A stretch of DNA of 64,000 nucleotides from Streptomyces tanashiensis (lineage in GTDB: Bacteria; Actinomycetota; Actinomycetes; Streptomycetales; Streptomycetaceae). The position numbers and the translations under genes were made by a program. The notes beneath the pieces were generated by a model, which was not told the DNA's origin, ran no database searches, and saw nothing but the letters and a program-made list of their open reading frames with translations. The stretch spans positions 372,001 through 436,000 of the forward strand of contig NZ_BMRZ01000003.1 of assembly GCF_014648895.1 (NCBI RefSeq), in the 5' to 3' direction. Below are positions 46,116 through 55,425 of the stretch, piece by piece. The first letter of the stretch is position 1, and the number at the start of each line of letters is the position of its first letter.

Positions 46116-46364
46116 TCAGTCCTGGTGCTTCAGGATGTAGTCGGCGGCGTCGCCCACGGTCTTGAGGTTCTTGACGTCCTCGTCGGGGATCTTGACGTCG
46201 AAGCGCTCTTCGGCGGCGACGACGACCTCGACCATGGACAGCGAGTCGACGTCCAGGTCGTCGGTGAAGGACTTGTCCAGCTGGACGTCCTCGACCGGGA
46301 TGCCGGCGATCTCGTTGACGATCTCGGCGAGGCCCTTGAGGATCTCTTCCTGGGTGTCAGCCAT
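46116..46364 (-). CDS. acpP: Acyl carrier protein of fatty-acid synthesis
   Basis: An 82-residue acidic ACP with the phosphopantetheine site Ser41 in DLDVDSLSMVEVV. Length and sequence match primary AcpP. It lies between fabH and fabF in the canonical streptomycete operon, carrying growing acyl chains. Much more similar to bacterial AcpP than the accessory ACP at 7489. Confidence 0.97.
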   Translation of the reverse strand: MADTQEEILKGLAEIVNEIAGIPVEDVQLDKSFTDDLDVDSLSMVEVVVAAEERFDVKIPDEDVKNLKTVGDAADYILKHQD

Positions 46365-46422
46365 AGTGGTGCTCCTTCTTGCGGTTACTTCGGTAAAGGG
46401 GCTTCCGGAAGATCCGGTGTGC

Positions 46423-47454
46423 CTAGGGGAGGGTAACGACCGTCGCGGCGTAGACGAGACCCGCCCCGAAGCCGATGACGAGCGCGGTGTCGCCGCTCTT
46501 CGCCTTCCCGGTCGCCAGGAGCCGCTCCATCGCGAGCGGGATCGAGGCGGCCGAGGTGTTGCCGGTGGTCTCCACGTCGCGGGCGACCGTGACGTGCTCC
46601 GGCAGCTTCAGAGTCTTCACCATCGAGTCGATGATCCGCATGTTCGCCTGGTGCGGGATGAAGACGTCCAGGTCGTCCGCCGAGATGCCGGCGGCGTCCA
46701 GCGCCTGCTGGGCGACCTTCGCCATCTCGAAGACGGCCCAGCGGAAGACCGCCTGGCCCTCCTGCGTGATGGCGGGGAACTTGATCTCGCCCTGCTCGTT
46801 GAGGGGCAGCTGCGAGACGTCGCCGACGTGGAACTCGTTCCACGGAACGGTCTGCTTGATCGTCTCCGACTTGTCGCCCTCGGAACCCCAGACGGTGGGG
46901 CCGATGTGCGGCTCGTCGGAGGGGCCGACGACCACGGCACCGGCGCCGTCGCCGAACAGGAAGGCCGTCGCGCGGTCCTCCAGGTCCGTCAGGTCGCTGA
47001 GCCGCTCCACGCCGATGACCAGGACGTACTCCGCCGAACCCTCGACGATCATGCCCTTGGCGAGCGTCAGTCCGTAGCCGAAGCCCGCGCAGCCGGCGGA
47101 GATGTCGAACGCGGCCGGCTTGCCGGCGCCGATCTTGTCGGCGATCTCGGTGGCGACGGCCGGAGTCTGCTTGAAGTGCGAGACCGTGGAGACGATCACG
47201 GCACCGATCTGCTCGGGGCTGATCCCGGCGTCGGCGATGGCCTTGCCCGAGGCCTCCACCGACATGGCGGCGACCGTCTCCTCCGGAGAGGCCCAGTGCC
47301 GGGTGGCGATGCCGGAGCGCGAGCGGATCCACTCGTCGGACGAGTCGATCTTCTCGAGGATCACCTCGTTCGGCACGACCCGGGTGGGGCGGTAGCCGCC
47401 GACACCGAGGATCCGCGCGTACGGGGCGCCCTTGCTGGGCTTGATCTTCGACAT
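46423..47454 (-). CDS. fabH: 3-oxoacyl-ACP synthase III
   Basis: A 343-residue KAS III that starts chains from short acyl-CoA (branched starters in streptomycetes) and malonyl-ACP. The triad is Cys122 (SAGCAGFGYG), His268 (FIPHQANMR) and Asn299 (TTGNTSAA). ATG 47454 lies 17 bases after the fabD stop, so the two are co-transcribed. Confidence 0.97.
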   Translation of the reverse strand: MSKIKPSKGAPYARILGVGGYRPTRVVPNEVILEKIDSSDEWIRSRSGIATRHWASPEETVAAMSVEASGKAIADAGISPEQIGAVIVSTVSHFKQTPAVATEIADKIGAGKPAAFDISAGCAGFGYGLTLAKGMIVEGSAEYVLVIGVERLSDLTDLEDRATAFLFGDGAGAVVVGPSDEPHIGPTVWGSEGDKSETIKQTVPWNEFHVGDVSQLPLNEQGEIKFPAITQEGQAVFRWAVFEMAKVAQQALDAAGISADDLDVFIPHQANMRIIDSMVKTLKLPEHVTVARDVETTGNTSAASIPLAMERLLATGKAKSGDTALVIGFGAGLVYAATVVTLP

Positions 47455-47471
47455 GTTCTCGACTCTCCTTG

Positions 47472-48395
47472 TCAGACGGCCGCGTGCTCGGCGATGAGCG
47501 TACGGGCCGCGTCGAGGTCGTCGGGAGTCTTGAGGGCGACCGTGGCCACGCCCGGCAGGGCCCGCTTGGCGATGCCGGTCAGGGTGCCGCCGGGGCACAC
47601 CTCGATCAGCGCGGTCGCGCCGAGCTCCTGGAAGGTCTCCATGCACAGGTCCCAGCGGACCGGGTTCGCGACCTGGCCGACGAGCCGGGCCACGACCTCA
47701 GCGCCGTCGGTGACGACCTGCCCGTCCTTGTTGGACACGTAGCGGGTGGTCGGGGCGGCCGGGGACAGCGCCTTCGCCGCCTCCTCCAGCTTCGCCACGG
47801 CCGGGGCCATGTGGTGCGTGTGGAAGGCGCCGGCGACCTTGAGCGCGACGACCCGGCGGACACCCTCGGGCTTGTCCGCCTCCAGGGCGGCCAGCTGCTC
47901 CAGGGTGCCGGCGGCCACGATCTGGCCGGCGCCGTTCACGTTGGCCGCGGTCAGGCCGAGCTTCTCCAGATGCGGGACGGTCACCTCGGGGTCGCCGCCG
48001 AGCAGCGCCGACATGCCCGTCGCGGTGATCGCGGCGGCCTCGGCCATCGCGAGTCCACGGGTACGGACGAGGCGCAGCGCGGCCTCGTCGTCCAGGACGC
48101 CCGCGAACGCGGCGGCGGTGAACTCGCCGACGCTGTGACCGGCGACGACGCCGGGGGCCACGTCGCCGAGCGCGGCCGCGGAGAGCAGACCGGCGGCGAC
48201 GAGGAGGGGCTGCGCCACGGCGGTGTCACGGATCTCGTCCGCGTCCGCCTTCGTGCCGTAGTGGGCGAGGTCGAGCCCGATGGCGTCCGACCAGGCCGCG
48301 ATGCGGTCGGCGGCGCCGGGGAGTTCGAGCCAGGGGGTCAGGAAGCCGGGCGTCTGGGCGCCTTGGCCGGGAGCGACGAGTACGAGCACCCTCAC
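47472..48395 (-). CDS. fabD: Malonyl-CoA:ACP transacylase
   Basis: A 307-residue acyltransferase that loads malonate onto ACP. It has GQGAQTPG, nucleophile Ser88 in GHSVGEF and His192 in GAFHTHHM. GTG 48395 is the first gene of the operon; its upstream region borders fasR. Confidence 0.96.
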   Translation of the reverse strand: MRVLVLVAPGQGAQTPGFLTPWLELPGAADRIAAWSDAIGLDLAHYGTKADADEIRDTAVAQPLLVAAGLLSAAALGDVAPGVVAGHSVGEFTAAAFAGVLDDEAALRLVRTRGLAMAEAAAITATGMSALLGGDPEVTVPHLEKLGLTAANVNGAGQIVAAGTLEQLAALEADKPEGVRRVVALKVAGAFHTHHMAPAVAKLEEAAKALSPAAPTTRYVSNKDGQVVTDGAEVVARLVGQVANPVRWDLCMETFQELGATALIEVCPGGTLTGIAKRALPGVATVALKTPDDLDAARTLIAEHAAV

Positions 48396-48478
48396 ACTCT
48401 CTCTTGGGGACGGCTTCGAGCGCCCGTGGGGACAGGGACGAAGAACCGTCGGGGGAATTGTTGGTGTTCGACAAAAGT
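48396..48478 (-). promoter_or_regulatory. fabD upstream region, probable FasR target
   Basis: The 83 bases between fasR and fabD are unusually AT-rich at the fasR end, with TTGT-cgaacacca-ACAA reading on the minus strand. In S. coelicolor FasR is known to activate fabDHPF from this interval. The exact site here is not proven, and no firm -35/-10 pair was assigned. Confidence 0.45.
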
Positions 48479-49660
48479 CTAGGACTGCGGATCTCCGTCG
48501 GCCAAGCGTCCGAGAATGAGGGCGATCCGCAGCGTGAACGCGGAGCGCACATCGGAGGGTGACCAGCCGGTGACGTCGGTCACACGTCGAAGCCGGTAGC
48601 GCACGGTGTTCGGGTGGACGAAGAGCATCCGGGCCGCGCCTTCCAGGCTGCTCGCCTGCTCCAGGTAGACACTGAGAGTTTCGAGCAGCGCCGAGCCCGC
48701 CTCCTCCAGCGGTCTGTAGATCTCCTCCACCAGCTGCTCGCGCGCCGAAGGGTCGGAGGCGATGGCGCGCTCCGGGAGGAGATCGTCCGCCAGGACCGGG
48801 CGGGGCGCGTCCTGCCAGGCGGAGCAGGCCTTGAGGCCGGCGGCGGCGGCCTGCGCGGACCGGGTCGCGGCGAGCAGATCGGGTACGACGGGACCGGCCA
48901 CGACCGGACCCGGCGCGTACGGCCCGATCAGCGCCTTCGCGACGGCGAGGGGGTTGTCGTTGCCGCCCGCGATGACGACGAGCCGGTCGCCGAGGACACC
49001 GGTGAGGACCTGGAGCTTGGCGTGCCGGGCGGCCCGGCGGATCGCCTCCACCGTCAGCTCGCTGTCGCCGTCGGGGGCGGTGCCGAGGACCACGCACACG
49101 TGGTCGGGCGAGTTCCAGCCGAGCGCGGCGGCCCTCGACACGGCACCCTCGTCGGCCTCGCCGGAGAGCACCGCGTTCACCACGAGCGACTCCAGGCGCG
49201 CGTCCCAGGCGCCCCGGGCCTCGGCGGCCTGCGCGTACACCTGGGCGGTGGCGAAGGCGATCTCCCGGGCGTAGACGAGGAGCGCCTCGCGGAGCACGGA
49301 CTCGTCGCCGGGGGCGGCGACCTCCTCGATCGCCGACTCCATGACCTCGATGGTCGTCCGGACCATCTCGACGGTCTGGCGCAGCGTGATCGCGCGTGTC
49401 AGCTCGCGGGGCGCCGTGCCGAAGACGTCCGTCGAGATCGCCTGCGGGGTCTCGGGGTGCCGGAACCACTCGGTGAACGCCGCGATGCCGGCCTGGGCGA
49501 CCAGACCGATCCACGAACGGTTCTCGGGCGGCATCGCGCGGTACCACGGCAGCGTCTCGTCCATGCGGGCGATGGCGCCGGCGGCGAGCCGCCCGGACGA
49601 CTGTTCGAGGCGCTTCAAGGTCGCGGCGTGCGGATGGGAGGCGTTCACGGGTTCAGGCAC
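48479..49660 (-). CDS. fasR: FasR, activator of the fab operon
   Basis: A 393-residue PucR/CdaR-type regulator. The C-terminal helix-turn-helix LEGAARMLFVHPNTVRYRLRRVTDVTGW is the PucR-type domain. It lies directly upstream of fabD in the same direction, as FasR does in S. coelicolor, where it activates fatty-acid genes. The longer N-terminal part is presumably the ligand-sensing region. Regulation of the operon here is by homology. Confidence 0.93.
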   Translation of the reverse strand: MPEPVNASHPHAATLKRLEQSSGRLAAGAIARMDETLPWYRAMPPENRSWIGLVAQAGIAAFTEWFRHPETPQAISTDVFGTAPRELTRAITLRQTVEMVRTTIEVMESAIEEVAAPGDESVLREALLVYAREIAFATAQVYAQAAEARGAWDARLESLVVNAVLSGEADEGAVSRAAALGWNSPDHVCVVLGTAPDGDSELTVEAIRRAARHAKLQVLTGVLGDRLVVIAGGNDNPLAVAKALIGPYAPGPVVAGPVVPDLLAATRSAQAAAAGLKACSAWQDAPRPVLADDLLPERAIASDPSAREQLVEEIYRPLEEAGSALLETLSVYLEQASSLEGAARMLFVHPNTVRYRLRRVTDVTGWSPSDVRSAFTLRIALILGRLADGDPQS

Positions 49661-49731
49661 GGGGACAAGACTGCCTTATCGGGACGCCGGCGTGCGGGGT
49701 CGGGGGCGTTTCCGCGGGCTACGGTACGTCC

Positions 49732-50385
49732 GTGATACGCATCCAGCGCGCCGGCGAACGCTACCCCGGGGGCGACCCGGCGGCCGGGATCGAGACCCGG
49801 CACGCCCTGTCCTTCGGGCCGTACTACGACCCCGACAACCTCCGCTTCGGCGCGCTCCTCGCCTGCAACGAGGAGCGGCTCGCCCCGGGCGCGGGCTTCG
49901 ACGAGCACCCCCACTCGCACACCGAGATCGTGACGTGGGTGGTGGAGGGCGAACTCACCCACGCCGACACCGCCGGGCACACCTCGGTGGTCCGCCCCGG
50001 CGACCTCCAGCACCTGAGCGCGGCGGGCGGAGTCCGCCACGTCGAACGCAACGACGGCCCGGAGCCCCTGGTCTTCGTCCAGATGTGGCTGGCCCCGCTG
50101 ACCCCGGGCGGGGAGGTGTCGTACGAGGTCGTACGCGACCTGAACACCGGGTACGACCTCCCGGCGGCGGGGGCGGTCCTGCGCGTGGAGCGCCTGGAGG
50201 CGGGCACGTCCACGGAACTGCCGACGGCGGACTTCACGTACGTGCACGTCGTGCGGGGCGGGGTGTCACTGGGCGGGGGGGAACTGGGCCCGGGCGACGC
50301 GGCGAGACTCACCGGCGAGAAGGGCCTGTCCCTGCACGCGACCATGGACGCGGAGGCCCTGGTGTGGGAGATGCGGGCCCCCTAG
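49732..50385 (+). CDS. Pirin-family cupin protein
   Basis: A 217-residue bicupin of the pirin/YhhW type. Metal ligands are suggested by HPHSHTEIVTWVVEGELTH. GTG 49732 starts it. Pirins may be quercetinase-like dioxygenases or regulators; no specific role is supported. It is divergent from fasR by 71 bases. Confidence 0.88.
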   Translation: MIRIQRAGERYPGGDPAAGIETRHALSFGPYYDPDNLRFGALLACNEERLAPGAGFDEHPHSHTEIVTWVVEGELTHADTAGHTSVVRPGDLQHLSAAGGVRHVERNDGPEPLVFVQMWLAPLTPGGEVSYEVVRDLNTGYDLPAAGAVLRVERLEAGTSTELPTADFTYVHVVRGGVSLGGGELGPGDAARLTGEKGLSLHATMDAEALVWEMRAP

Positions 50386-50397
50386 CCCCCGCTGCCG

Positions 50398-50432
50398 TGT
50401 GGGCAATCGTCCCGGCGGAACGCATGCCCACA
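50398..50432. repeat. Dispersed palindrome, copy 2
   Basis: Arms of 17 bases beginning TGTGGGCA pair imperfectly (three differences) around one base. It resembles the palindrome at 21060-21098 and lies between the convergent pirin and L,D-transpeptidase genes, suiting a bidirectional terminator or REP-like element. Confidence 0.7.
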
Positions 50433-50455
50433 ACGGGGCCCACACGGAAGCCGCG

Positions 50456-51646
50456 TCAGCGCAGCGCGCTCTTCGCCTTCCACTGGTCCCAGCTCAGGTT
50501 CCACGCCCCGTAGCCGTTCCCCTCCGCCACGATCCCCTTCGTCTCCCGCCCCTTGATCTCGAAGGGGTCGCCCACGTTCACCGACGCGTAGAACGACGCC
50601 GCGTTCTCGTCGCTCATCCCGATGCACCCGGAGCTCTTGTTCGCCTTGCCGAAGTACGCCGCGTTCCACGGGGCCGCGTGCGCGTACATGCCCGACCAGG
50701 TCAGGCGCATCGAGTAGTCGACGTCCTTGTTGTAGGCGTCCCCGAGGCCGACCGTCTCCGAGTTCATGTTGATGGTGCCCTCCTTCGCCATCAGCACGGC
50801 CGTCCCCCGCCAGGACCGCTTGTCGCCGCCCGGGGTGCCGCCGGAGACGGGGATCGTGCGGACCGCCCGCCCGTCCCGCTCCACGGTCAGCCGGTGGCTG
50901 TCGAGGTCGACCTTCACGATCTGCGCCGCGCCGATGGTGAAGCCGGTGCGGTAGTCCCGTACGAACCAGCCGCCGCCCGAGTCCGTGCCGTCGAGGTCCG
51001 CTTCGAGGGTGACCTTCGTGCCCGGCTTCCAGTAGTCCCGGGGGCGCCAGTCCGCCCTGTCCCGGCCCGAGTAGTCCTTGACCCAGCCCCAGGAGCCCTC
51101 GGTGCCGTTCGAGGTGGTCACCTTGAGCTGCTTCTCCACGTCCGCCTTCTTCGTCACCGGCAGGTCGAAGACGATGGAGAGGGGGTGGGCGATGCCGACC
51201 GTGGTGTTCTTGCCGGGGGCCAGCGTCACCTTGTTGACCTTGTCGGCCTCCGGGGTGGAGAAGGACGACCGGCTCGTCGACTCCTTGCCGTCGGCGGTAC
51301 GGGACGTCACCTCGACCGTGTAGGAGGTGCCGGGCGCCGCCTTGCGCTCCGAGGCCCAGCTCGTACCGCCCGTCCCCGTACGGCCCTTGAGGATCCCGCC
51401 CTCGCCGTCGACGACCTTCACCTCGGCGAGCGTCCCGCCGGTGGCGGTCACGGACACCGGCTTGCCGGCCGCCCGGTCCACGACGGTCACCTTCACCGGG
51501 GACGCGTCCTTCGCCGCCCCGGACCCCCCGGACGAGCCCCCGTCCGCCGCCTGGGCCGTGCAGGCGGTGAGGGAGGCGACGAGCGCCACGGCGGCCAGGA
51601 CGGGACGGGACATGCGTATCGGCGGCGCTGTGCGTATCGGCAGCAC
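50456..51646 (-). CDS. L,D-transpeptidase lipoprotein
   Basis: A 396-residue exported lipoprotein (lipobox SLTAC, Cys about 29; GTG 51646 with GGAGG six bases upstream). Ig-like domains of the mycobacterial Ldt type fill about 45-240, followed by the YkuD catalytic domain with HAAPWNAAYFGKANKSSGCIGM, containing the His and catalytic Cys. It makes 3-3 peptidoglycan cross-links at the cell surface. Next to it are FemX-like and MurJ wall genes. Confidence 0.94.
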   Translation of the reverse strand: MLPIRTAPPIRMSRPVLAAVALVASLTACTAQAADGGSSGGSGAAKDASPVKVTVVDRAAGKPVSVTATGGTLAEVKVVDGEGGILKGRTGTGGTSWASERKAAPGTSYTVEVTSRTADGKESTSRSSFSTPEADKVNKVTLAPGKNTTVGIAHPLSIVFDLPVTKKADVEKQLKVTTSNGTEGSWGWVKDYSGRDRADWRPRDYWKPGTKVTLEADLDGTDSGGGWFVRDYRTGFTIGAAQIVKVDLDSHRLTVERDGRAVRTIPVSGGTPGGDKRSWRGTAVLMAKEGTINMNSETVGLGDAYNKDVDYSMRLTWSGMYAHAAPWNAAYFGKANKSSGCIGMSDENAASFYASVNVGDPFEIKGRETKGIVAEGNGYGAWNLSWDQWKAKSALR

Positions 51647-51853
51647 GGAAGACCTCCGCGGTGTGAGGAAAAGGTGGGATGTCCTGGACTGTAGGACGCT
51701 CCTCCGCCCCCGTGGGGCGCCGTGAGCCTCTGTGACGAGGGCTGCGGCACAACCGTCACCGTCCCGTCACAATCACCGCGCGCACCCGTCGAATTCGGCT
51801 GTGAGCCTGCTGTGCGCCCCACCACCGAGGGGCGGAACAAGGAGGCTCCCGTT

Positions 51854-53041
51854 GTGTCAGCGCTGCTCGTGACGGCCGCACCCACCGACCGCCGCGCCCC
51901 CGCAGGACCGGTCAGGCTCGGGCCCGTGACCCCCGAGGCGTACCGCGCCTTCCTCGACTCCCGCTCCGGCGCGGAAGGGCCCAGCTTCCTCCAACTCCCC
52001 TCCTGGGCACAGGTGAAGGACGGGTGGAGCCACCAACTCGTCGGGTGGGGGCGGGAAGGGGCGGAGCTCTCGGGCGTCGCGCTCGTCCTCCTCCGGCCCT
52101 TCCCCGGCACCCGGAAGTACTTCGCCTACCTGCCCGAGGGGCCCGTCGCCGACTGGGCGGACCCCGACCTCGACGGCTGGCTCGGCCCGCTCCTCGGCCA
52201 TCTGCGCTCCCTGGGCGCCTTCGCCGTCCGCATGGGACCCGGGCCCGCCTACCGCCGCTGGAACGCCGCCACCGTCAAGGCCGGCACCGGCCCCGGCCGC
52301 CGGCTCTCCGACGTCCTCGCCGACGAGGTCGACCCGCTGGGGACCGCCGTCGCCGAACGGCTGCGGGCCCGCGGCTGGCGCAAGTGCGGCGGCGACTCCG
52401 AGGACGGGGCCGACGCGCAGCCCCGGCACGTCTTCCAGGTCCCGCTCACCGGTCGCAGCACCGACGACCTGTGGACCGGCCTCAACCAGGAGTGGCGGCG
52501 CAACGTCCGCAAGGCACGGAAGTCCGGCGTCGAGGTCGTCGTCGGCTCGGCCGCCGACCTGCCCGAGTTCTACCGGCTCCTGCGCATCACCGAGGAACGC
52601 GACGGCTTCCGCCTCGGCCGCTCGCTCGCCTACTACGAGCGCCAGTACGCCGTCCTCAACGCCGAGCAGCCGGGCCGCATGAGGCTCTACCTCGCCCGCC
52701 ACGAGGGCGAGATACTCGCCGCGCACACCATGCTCACCGTGGGCGGCCGCGTCTGGTACCAGACCGGTGCGTCCGCCGACCACCGCCGCGAGGTCCGGCC
52801 CTCCAACGCCCTGCAGTGGCGCATGCTGCTCGACGCCCACGCCCTCGGCGCCGCCGTCTACGACCTGCGCGGGGTACCCTCCACCCTCGATCCGGACGAC
52901 CGCGCCCACGGGCTGCTTCGCTGGAAGCTCGGTACGGGCGGACAGGTCGTCGAGACGCTGGGGGAGTGGGAGATTCCGATGCAGGGCACGACCAACGGGG
53001 CGCTCTACCGCGCCTTCCAGGCCTATCTGGCCCGCCGATGA
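51854..53041 (+). CDS. FemX-like peptidoglycan branching peptidyltransferase
   Basis: A 395-residue FemABX-family protein with two GNAT-like halves; LWTGLNQEWRRNVRKARKSGVEV and VYDLRGVPSTLDPDDRAHGLLRWK are family regions. It adds the first branch amino acid (glycine in streptomycetes) to lipid II from aminoacyl-tRNA. GTG 51854 has AAGGAGG nine bases upstream, the strongest ribosome site in the area. Its stop overlaps the MurJ start (ATGA), tying branching to flipping. VanK-like specificity is an alternative. Confidence 0.88.
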   Translation: MSALLVTAAPTDRRAPAGPVRLGPVTPEAYRAFLDSRSGAEGPSFLQLPSWAQVKDGWSHQLVGWGREGAELSGVALVLLRPFPGTRKYFAYLPEGPVADWADPDLDGWLGPLLGHLRSLGAFAVRMGPGPAYRRWNAATVKAGTGPGRRLSDVLADEVDPLGTAVAERLRARGWRKCGGDSEDGADAQPRHVFQVPLTGRSTDDLWTGLNQEWRRNVRKARKSGVEVVVGSAADLPEFYRLLRITEERDGFRLGRSLAYYERQYAVLNAEQPGRMRLYLARHEGEILAAHTMLTVGGRVWYQTGASADHRREVRPSNALQWRMLLDAHALGAAVYDLRGVPSTLDPDDRAHGLLRWKLGTGGQVVETLGEWEIPMQGTTNGALYRAFQAYLARR

Positions 53042-54654
53042 CGGCCACGCTCACCGCGGCGCCGCAGCGGCGGAAGACCTCCGCACTGCGCAGCGGCGCC
53101 CTCATGGCCGCGGGCTCGCTCGTCTCCCGCGCCACCGGCTTCGTACGGGCGTCGGTCGTCGCCGCCGCTCTCGGCGCGGGCCTCGTCGCCGACGGGTACG
53201 CGGTCGGCAACTCCGTCCCGACCATCGTCTACATGCTCCTGCTCGGCGGCGCCCTCAACGCCGTCTTCGTCCCCGAACTGGTCAAGGCGGCCAAGGAGCA
53301 CGAGGACGGCGGCGTCGCCTACACCGACCGGCTCCTCACCCTGTGCGCGCTCGCCCTGACCGCGCTCACCGCCGTCGCGGTCCTCGCCGCGCCGCTGATC
53401 GTCGACACGTACACCGACTACGTGGGCGGACAGCGGGACATGACCATCGCCTTCGCGCGCGCGTGCCTGCCGCAGATCTTCTTCCTCGGGCTCTTCACCC
53501 TGCTCGGGCAGGTCCTCAACGCCCGGGGCCGGTTCGGCGCCATGATGTGGACCCCCGTCCTCAACAACGTGGTCGCCGTCGCCGTCTTCGGCCTCTTCCT
53601 CGTCGTCGGCGACGGCGGGGAGCTCACCCCGGGGGAGACCGCCCTCCTCGGCTGGGGCACCACCGCCGGGATCGCCGTCCAGGCCCTCGCCCTGCTGCCC
53701 TCGCTGCGCGCCGCCGGCTTCCGCTGGCGGCCCCGCTTCGACTGGCGCGGCAGCGGCCTCGCCGCCCCGCTGCGCTCGGCCGGCTGGCTGGTCCTCCTCG
53801 TGCTCACGAACCAGGGCGCGTACTGGGTGACGACGTGGCTGGCCACCTCGGCGGGCACGTCGGTCAGCGGCGGGGGCCTCGCCGCGTACAACAACGCCTA
53901 CCTCCTGTGGACCGTCCCGCACGGCATCATCACCGTCTCCCTCGTCACCGCGCTGCTGCCCCGGATGAGCGGCGCCGCCGCCGACGGCGACCTCGCGGGG
54001 GTCCGGCGGGACGTCTCCTACGCCCTGCGGACCAGCGCCGCGGCCGTCGTCCCCGCCGCGTGCGCGCTCCTCGCGCTCGCCGTCCCCCTCATGACGGTCG
54101 TCTTCCGGTACGGGGCGACCACCGGCGACGACATCCGCGCCATGTCCTGGACCCTGATGGCCTTCGCGCCCGGCCTGGTCGCCCTCTCCGGCCAGTACGT
54201 GTGCACCCGCGCCTTCTACGCCCTGCGCGACACCCGCACCCCGTTCTTCCTGAACCTGGTCATCGCCGCCCTGAACGCCGGGCTCTCCCTGGCCGCCTTC
54301 CACGTCCTCCCGACCCGCTGGGCCGTCACGGGCATGGCGGCGGCGTACTCGCTGGCGCTGTGGGCGGGCTGGGCGGTCACGGCGTACGCCCTGCGCCGAC
54401 GGCTCGGCGGCGCGTCCGGCGGGGCCGCCCCCGCGCTGACCCGGCTGCTCGTCGCGGCGGTGCCGGCCGCCGGGTTCGGGCTGTTCGTCGCGGACGGCAC
54501 GGCGGTGGCGGGGCCCGTGGTGGCGGGGCTCGCGGGAGCCGCGACGGTCCTGGCCGCCTTCGCGCTCCTGTCCCGCCCCCTCCGCCTCGCGGAACTCCAG
54601 ACCCTCCTCGCCTCCGGCGCGTCCCGTCTGCGCACCGCCACCCGCCGCAGCTGA
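53038..54654 (+). CDS. murJ: Lipid II flippase MurJ
   Basis: A 538-residue MOP-superfamily membrane protein with about 14 helices. MVIN/MurJ marks are SLVSRATGFVRASVVAAALG, GGALNAVFVPEL and FARACLPQIFFLGL. It moves lipid II across the membrane. Overlap with the FemX gene suggests coupled synthesis. It lacks the kinase-like C-terminal extension of mycobacterial MviN. Confidence 0.92.
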   Translation: MTATLTAAPQRRKTSALRSGALMAAGSLVSRATGFVRASVVAAALGAGLVADGYAVGNSVPTIVYMLLLGGALNAVFVPELVKAAKEHEDGGVAYTDRLLTLCALALTALTAVAVLAAPLIVDTYTDYVGGQRDMTIAFARACLPQIFFLGLFTLLGQVLNARGRFGAMMWTPVLNNVVAVAVFGLFLVVGDGGELTPGETALLGWGTTAGIAVQALALLPSLRAAGFRWRPRFDWRGSGLAAPLRSAGWLVLLVLTNQGAYWVTTWLATSAGTSVSGGGLAAYNNAYLLWTVPHGIITVSLVTALLPRMSGAAADGDLAGVRRDVSYALRTSAAAVVPAACALLALAVPLMTVVFRYGATTGDDIRAMSWTLMAFAPGLVALSGQYVCTRAFYALRDTRTPFFLNLVIAALNAGLSLAAFHVLPTRWAVTGMAAAYSLALWAGWAVTAYALRRRLGGASGGAAPALTRLLVAAVPAAGFGLFVADGTAVAGPVVAGLAGAATVLAAFALLSRPLRLAELQTLLASGASRLRTATRRS

Positions 54655-54741
54655 CCCGGCTCCGCCGGAACGACGGCCCACGACGGCACCACCATCCGGG
54701 CCCCCGCCAGGGAGGCCCGTCGACCTTGGGATACTCCACAC

Positions 54742-55425
54742 ATGCCCCGCGTGCTCCTGATAGAAGACGACCCCTCCGTCCGCGAGGGCGTCGAGCTGGG
54801 CCTCCGCCGCCGCGGGCACGAGGTGCGCACCGCCCCCACCGGCGAGGCGGGGCTCGCGGCGCTCGGGGAGTTCCGGCCCGACCTGCTGCTCCTGGACCTG
54901 ATGCTGCCCGGCATGAACGGCGTCCAGGTCTGCCGCCGGGTCCGGGAGAGCAGCCAGCTGCCGATCATCATGCTCACCGCACGGGGTGACGACTTCGACG
55001 TCGTCGTCGGCCTGGAGGCCGGGGCCGACGACTACATCGTCAAGCCCGCCCGTACGGAGGTCATCGAGGCCCGGATACGGGCGGTGCTGCGGCGCATCGA
55101 GGAGCCCGGCTCCGGCCGGTCCGCCGTCGAGTTCCACGGGGAGCTCGCCATCGACCGGGCCGGACTGACGGTCGCGAAGTCGGGCGAGCGGGTCGCCCTC
55201 GCCCCCTCCGAGCTGAAGCTGCTGCTGCACCTCACGGCCGCCCCCGAGCAGGTCTTCAGCCGGCAGCAGCTGCTCGAACACGTCTGGGAGCACAGCTACC
55301 ACGGGGACGCCCGGCTGGTGGACGCCTGTGTCCGCCGGCTGCGGAACAAGATCGAGGACACCCCGGGCGAACCCCGGTACATCCAGACCCTGCGGGGCTT
55401 CGGCTACCGCTTCGGTCCGCTGTGA
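54742..55425 (+). CDS. OmpR/PhoB-type response regulator
   Basis: A 227-residue regulator: receiver domain with phospho-acceptor Asp52 (LLLDLMLPGMNG) and switch Lys near 101 (DYIVKPAR), then an OmpR winged helix (LVDACVRRLRNKIEDTPGEPRYIQTLRGFGYRF). Its stop overlaps the kinase start, so they form a pair. It belongs with the envelope genes upstream by position only. Confidence 0.94.
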   Translation: MPRVLLIEDDPSVREGVELGLRRRGHEVRTAPTGEAGLAALGEFRPDLLLLDLMLPGMNGVQVCRRVRESSQLPIIMLTARGDDFDVVVGLEAGADDYIVKPARTEVIEARIRAVLRRIEEPGSGRSAVEFHGELAIDRAGLTVAKSGERVALAPSELKLLLHLTAAPEQVFSRQQLLEHVWEHSYHGDARLVDACVRRLRNKIEDTPGEPRYIQTLRGFGYRFGPL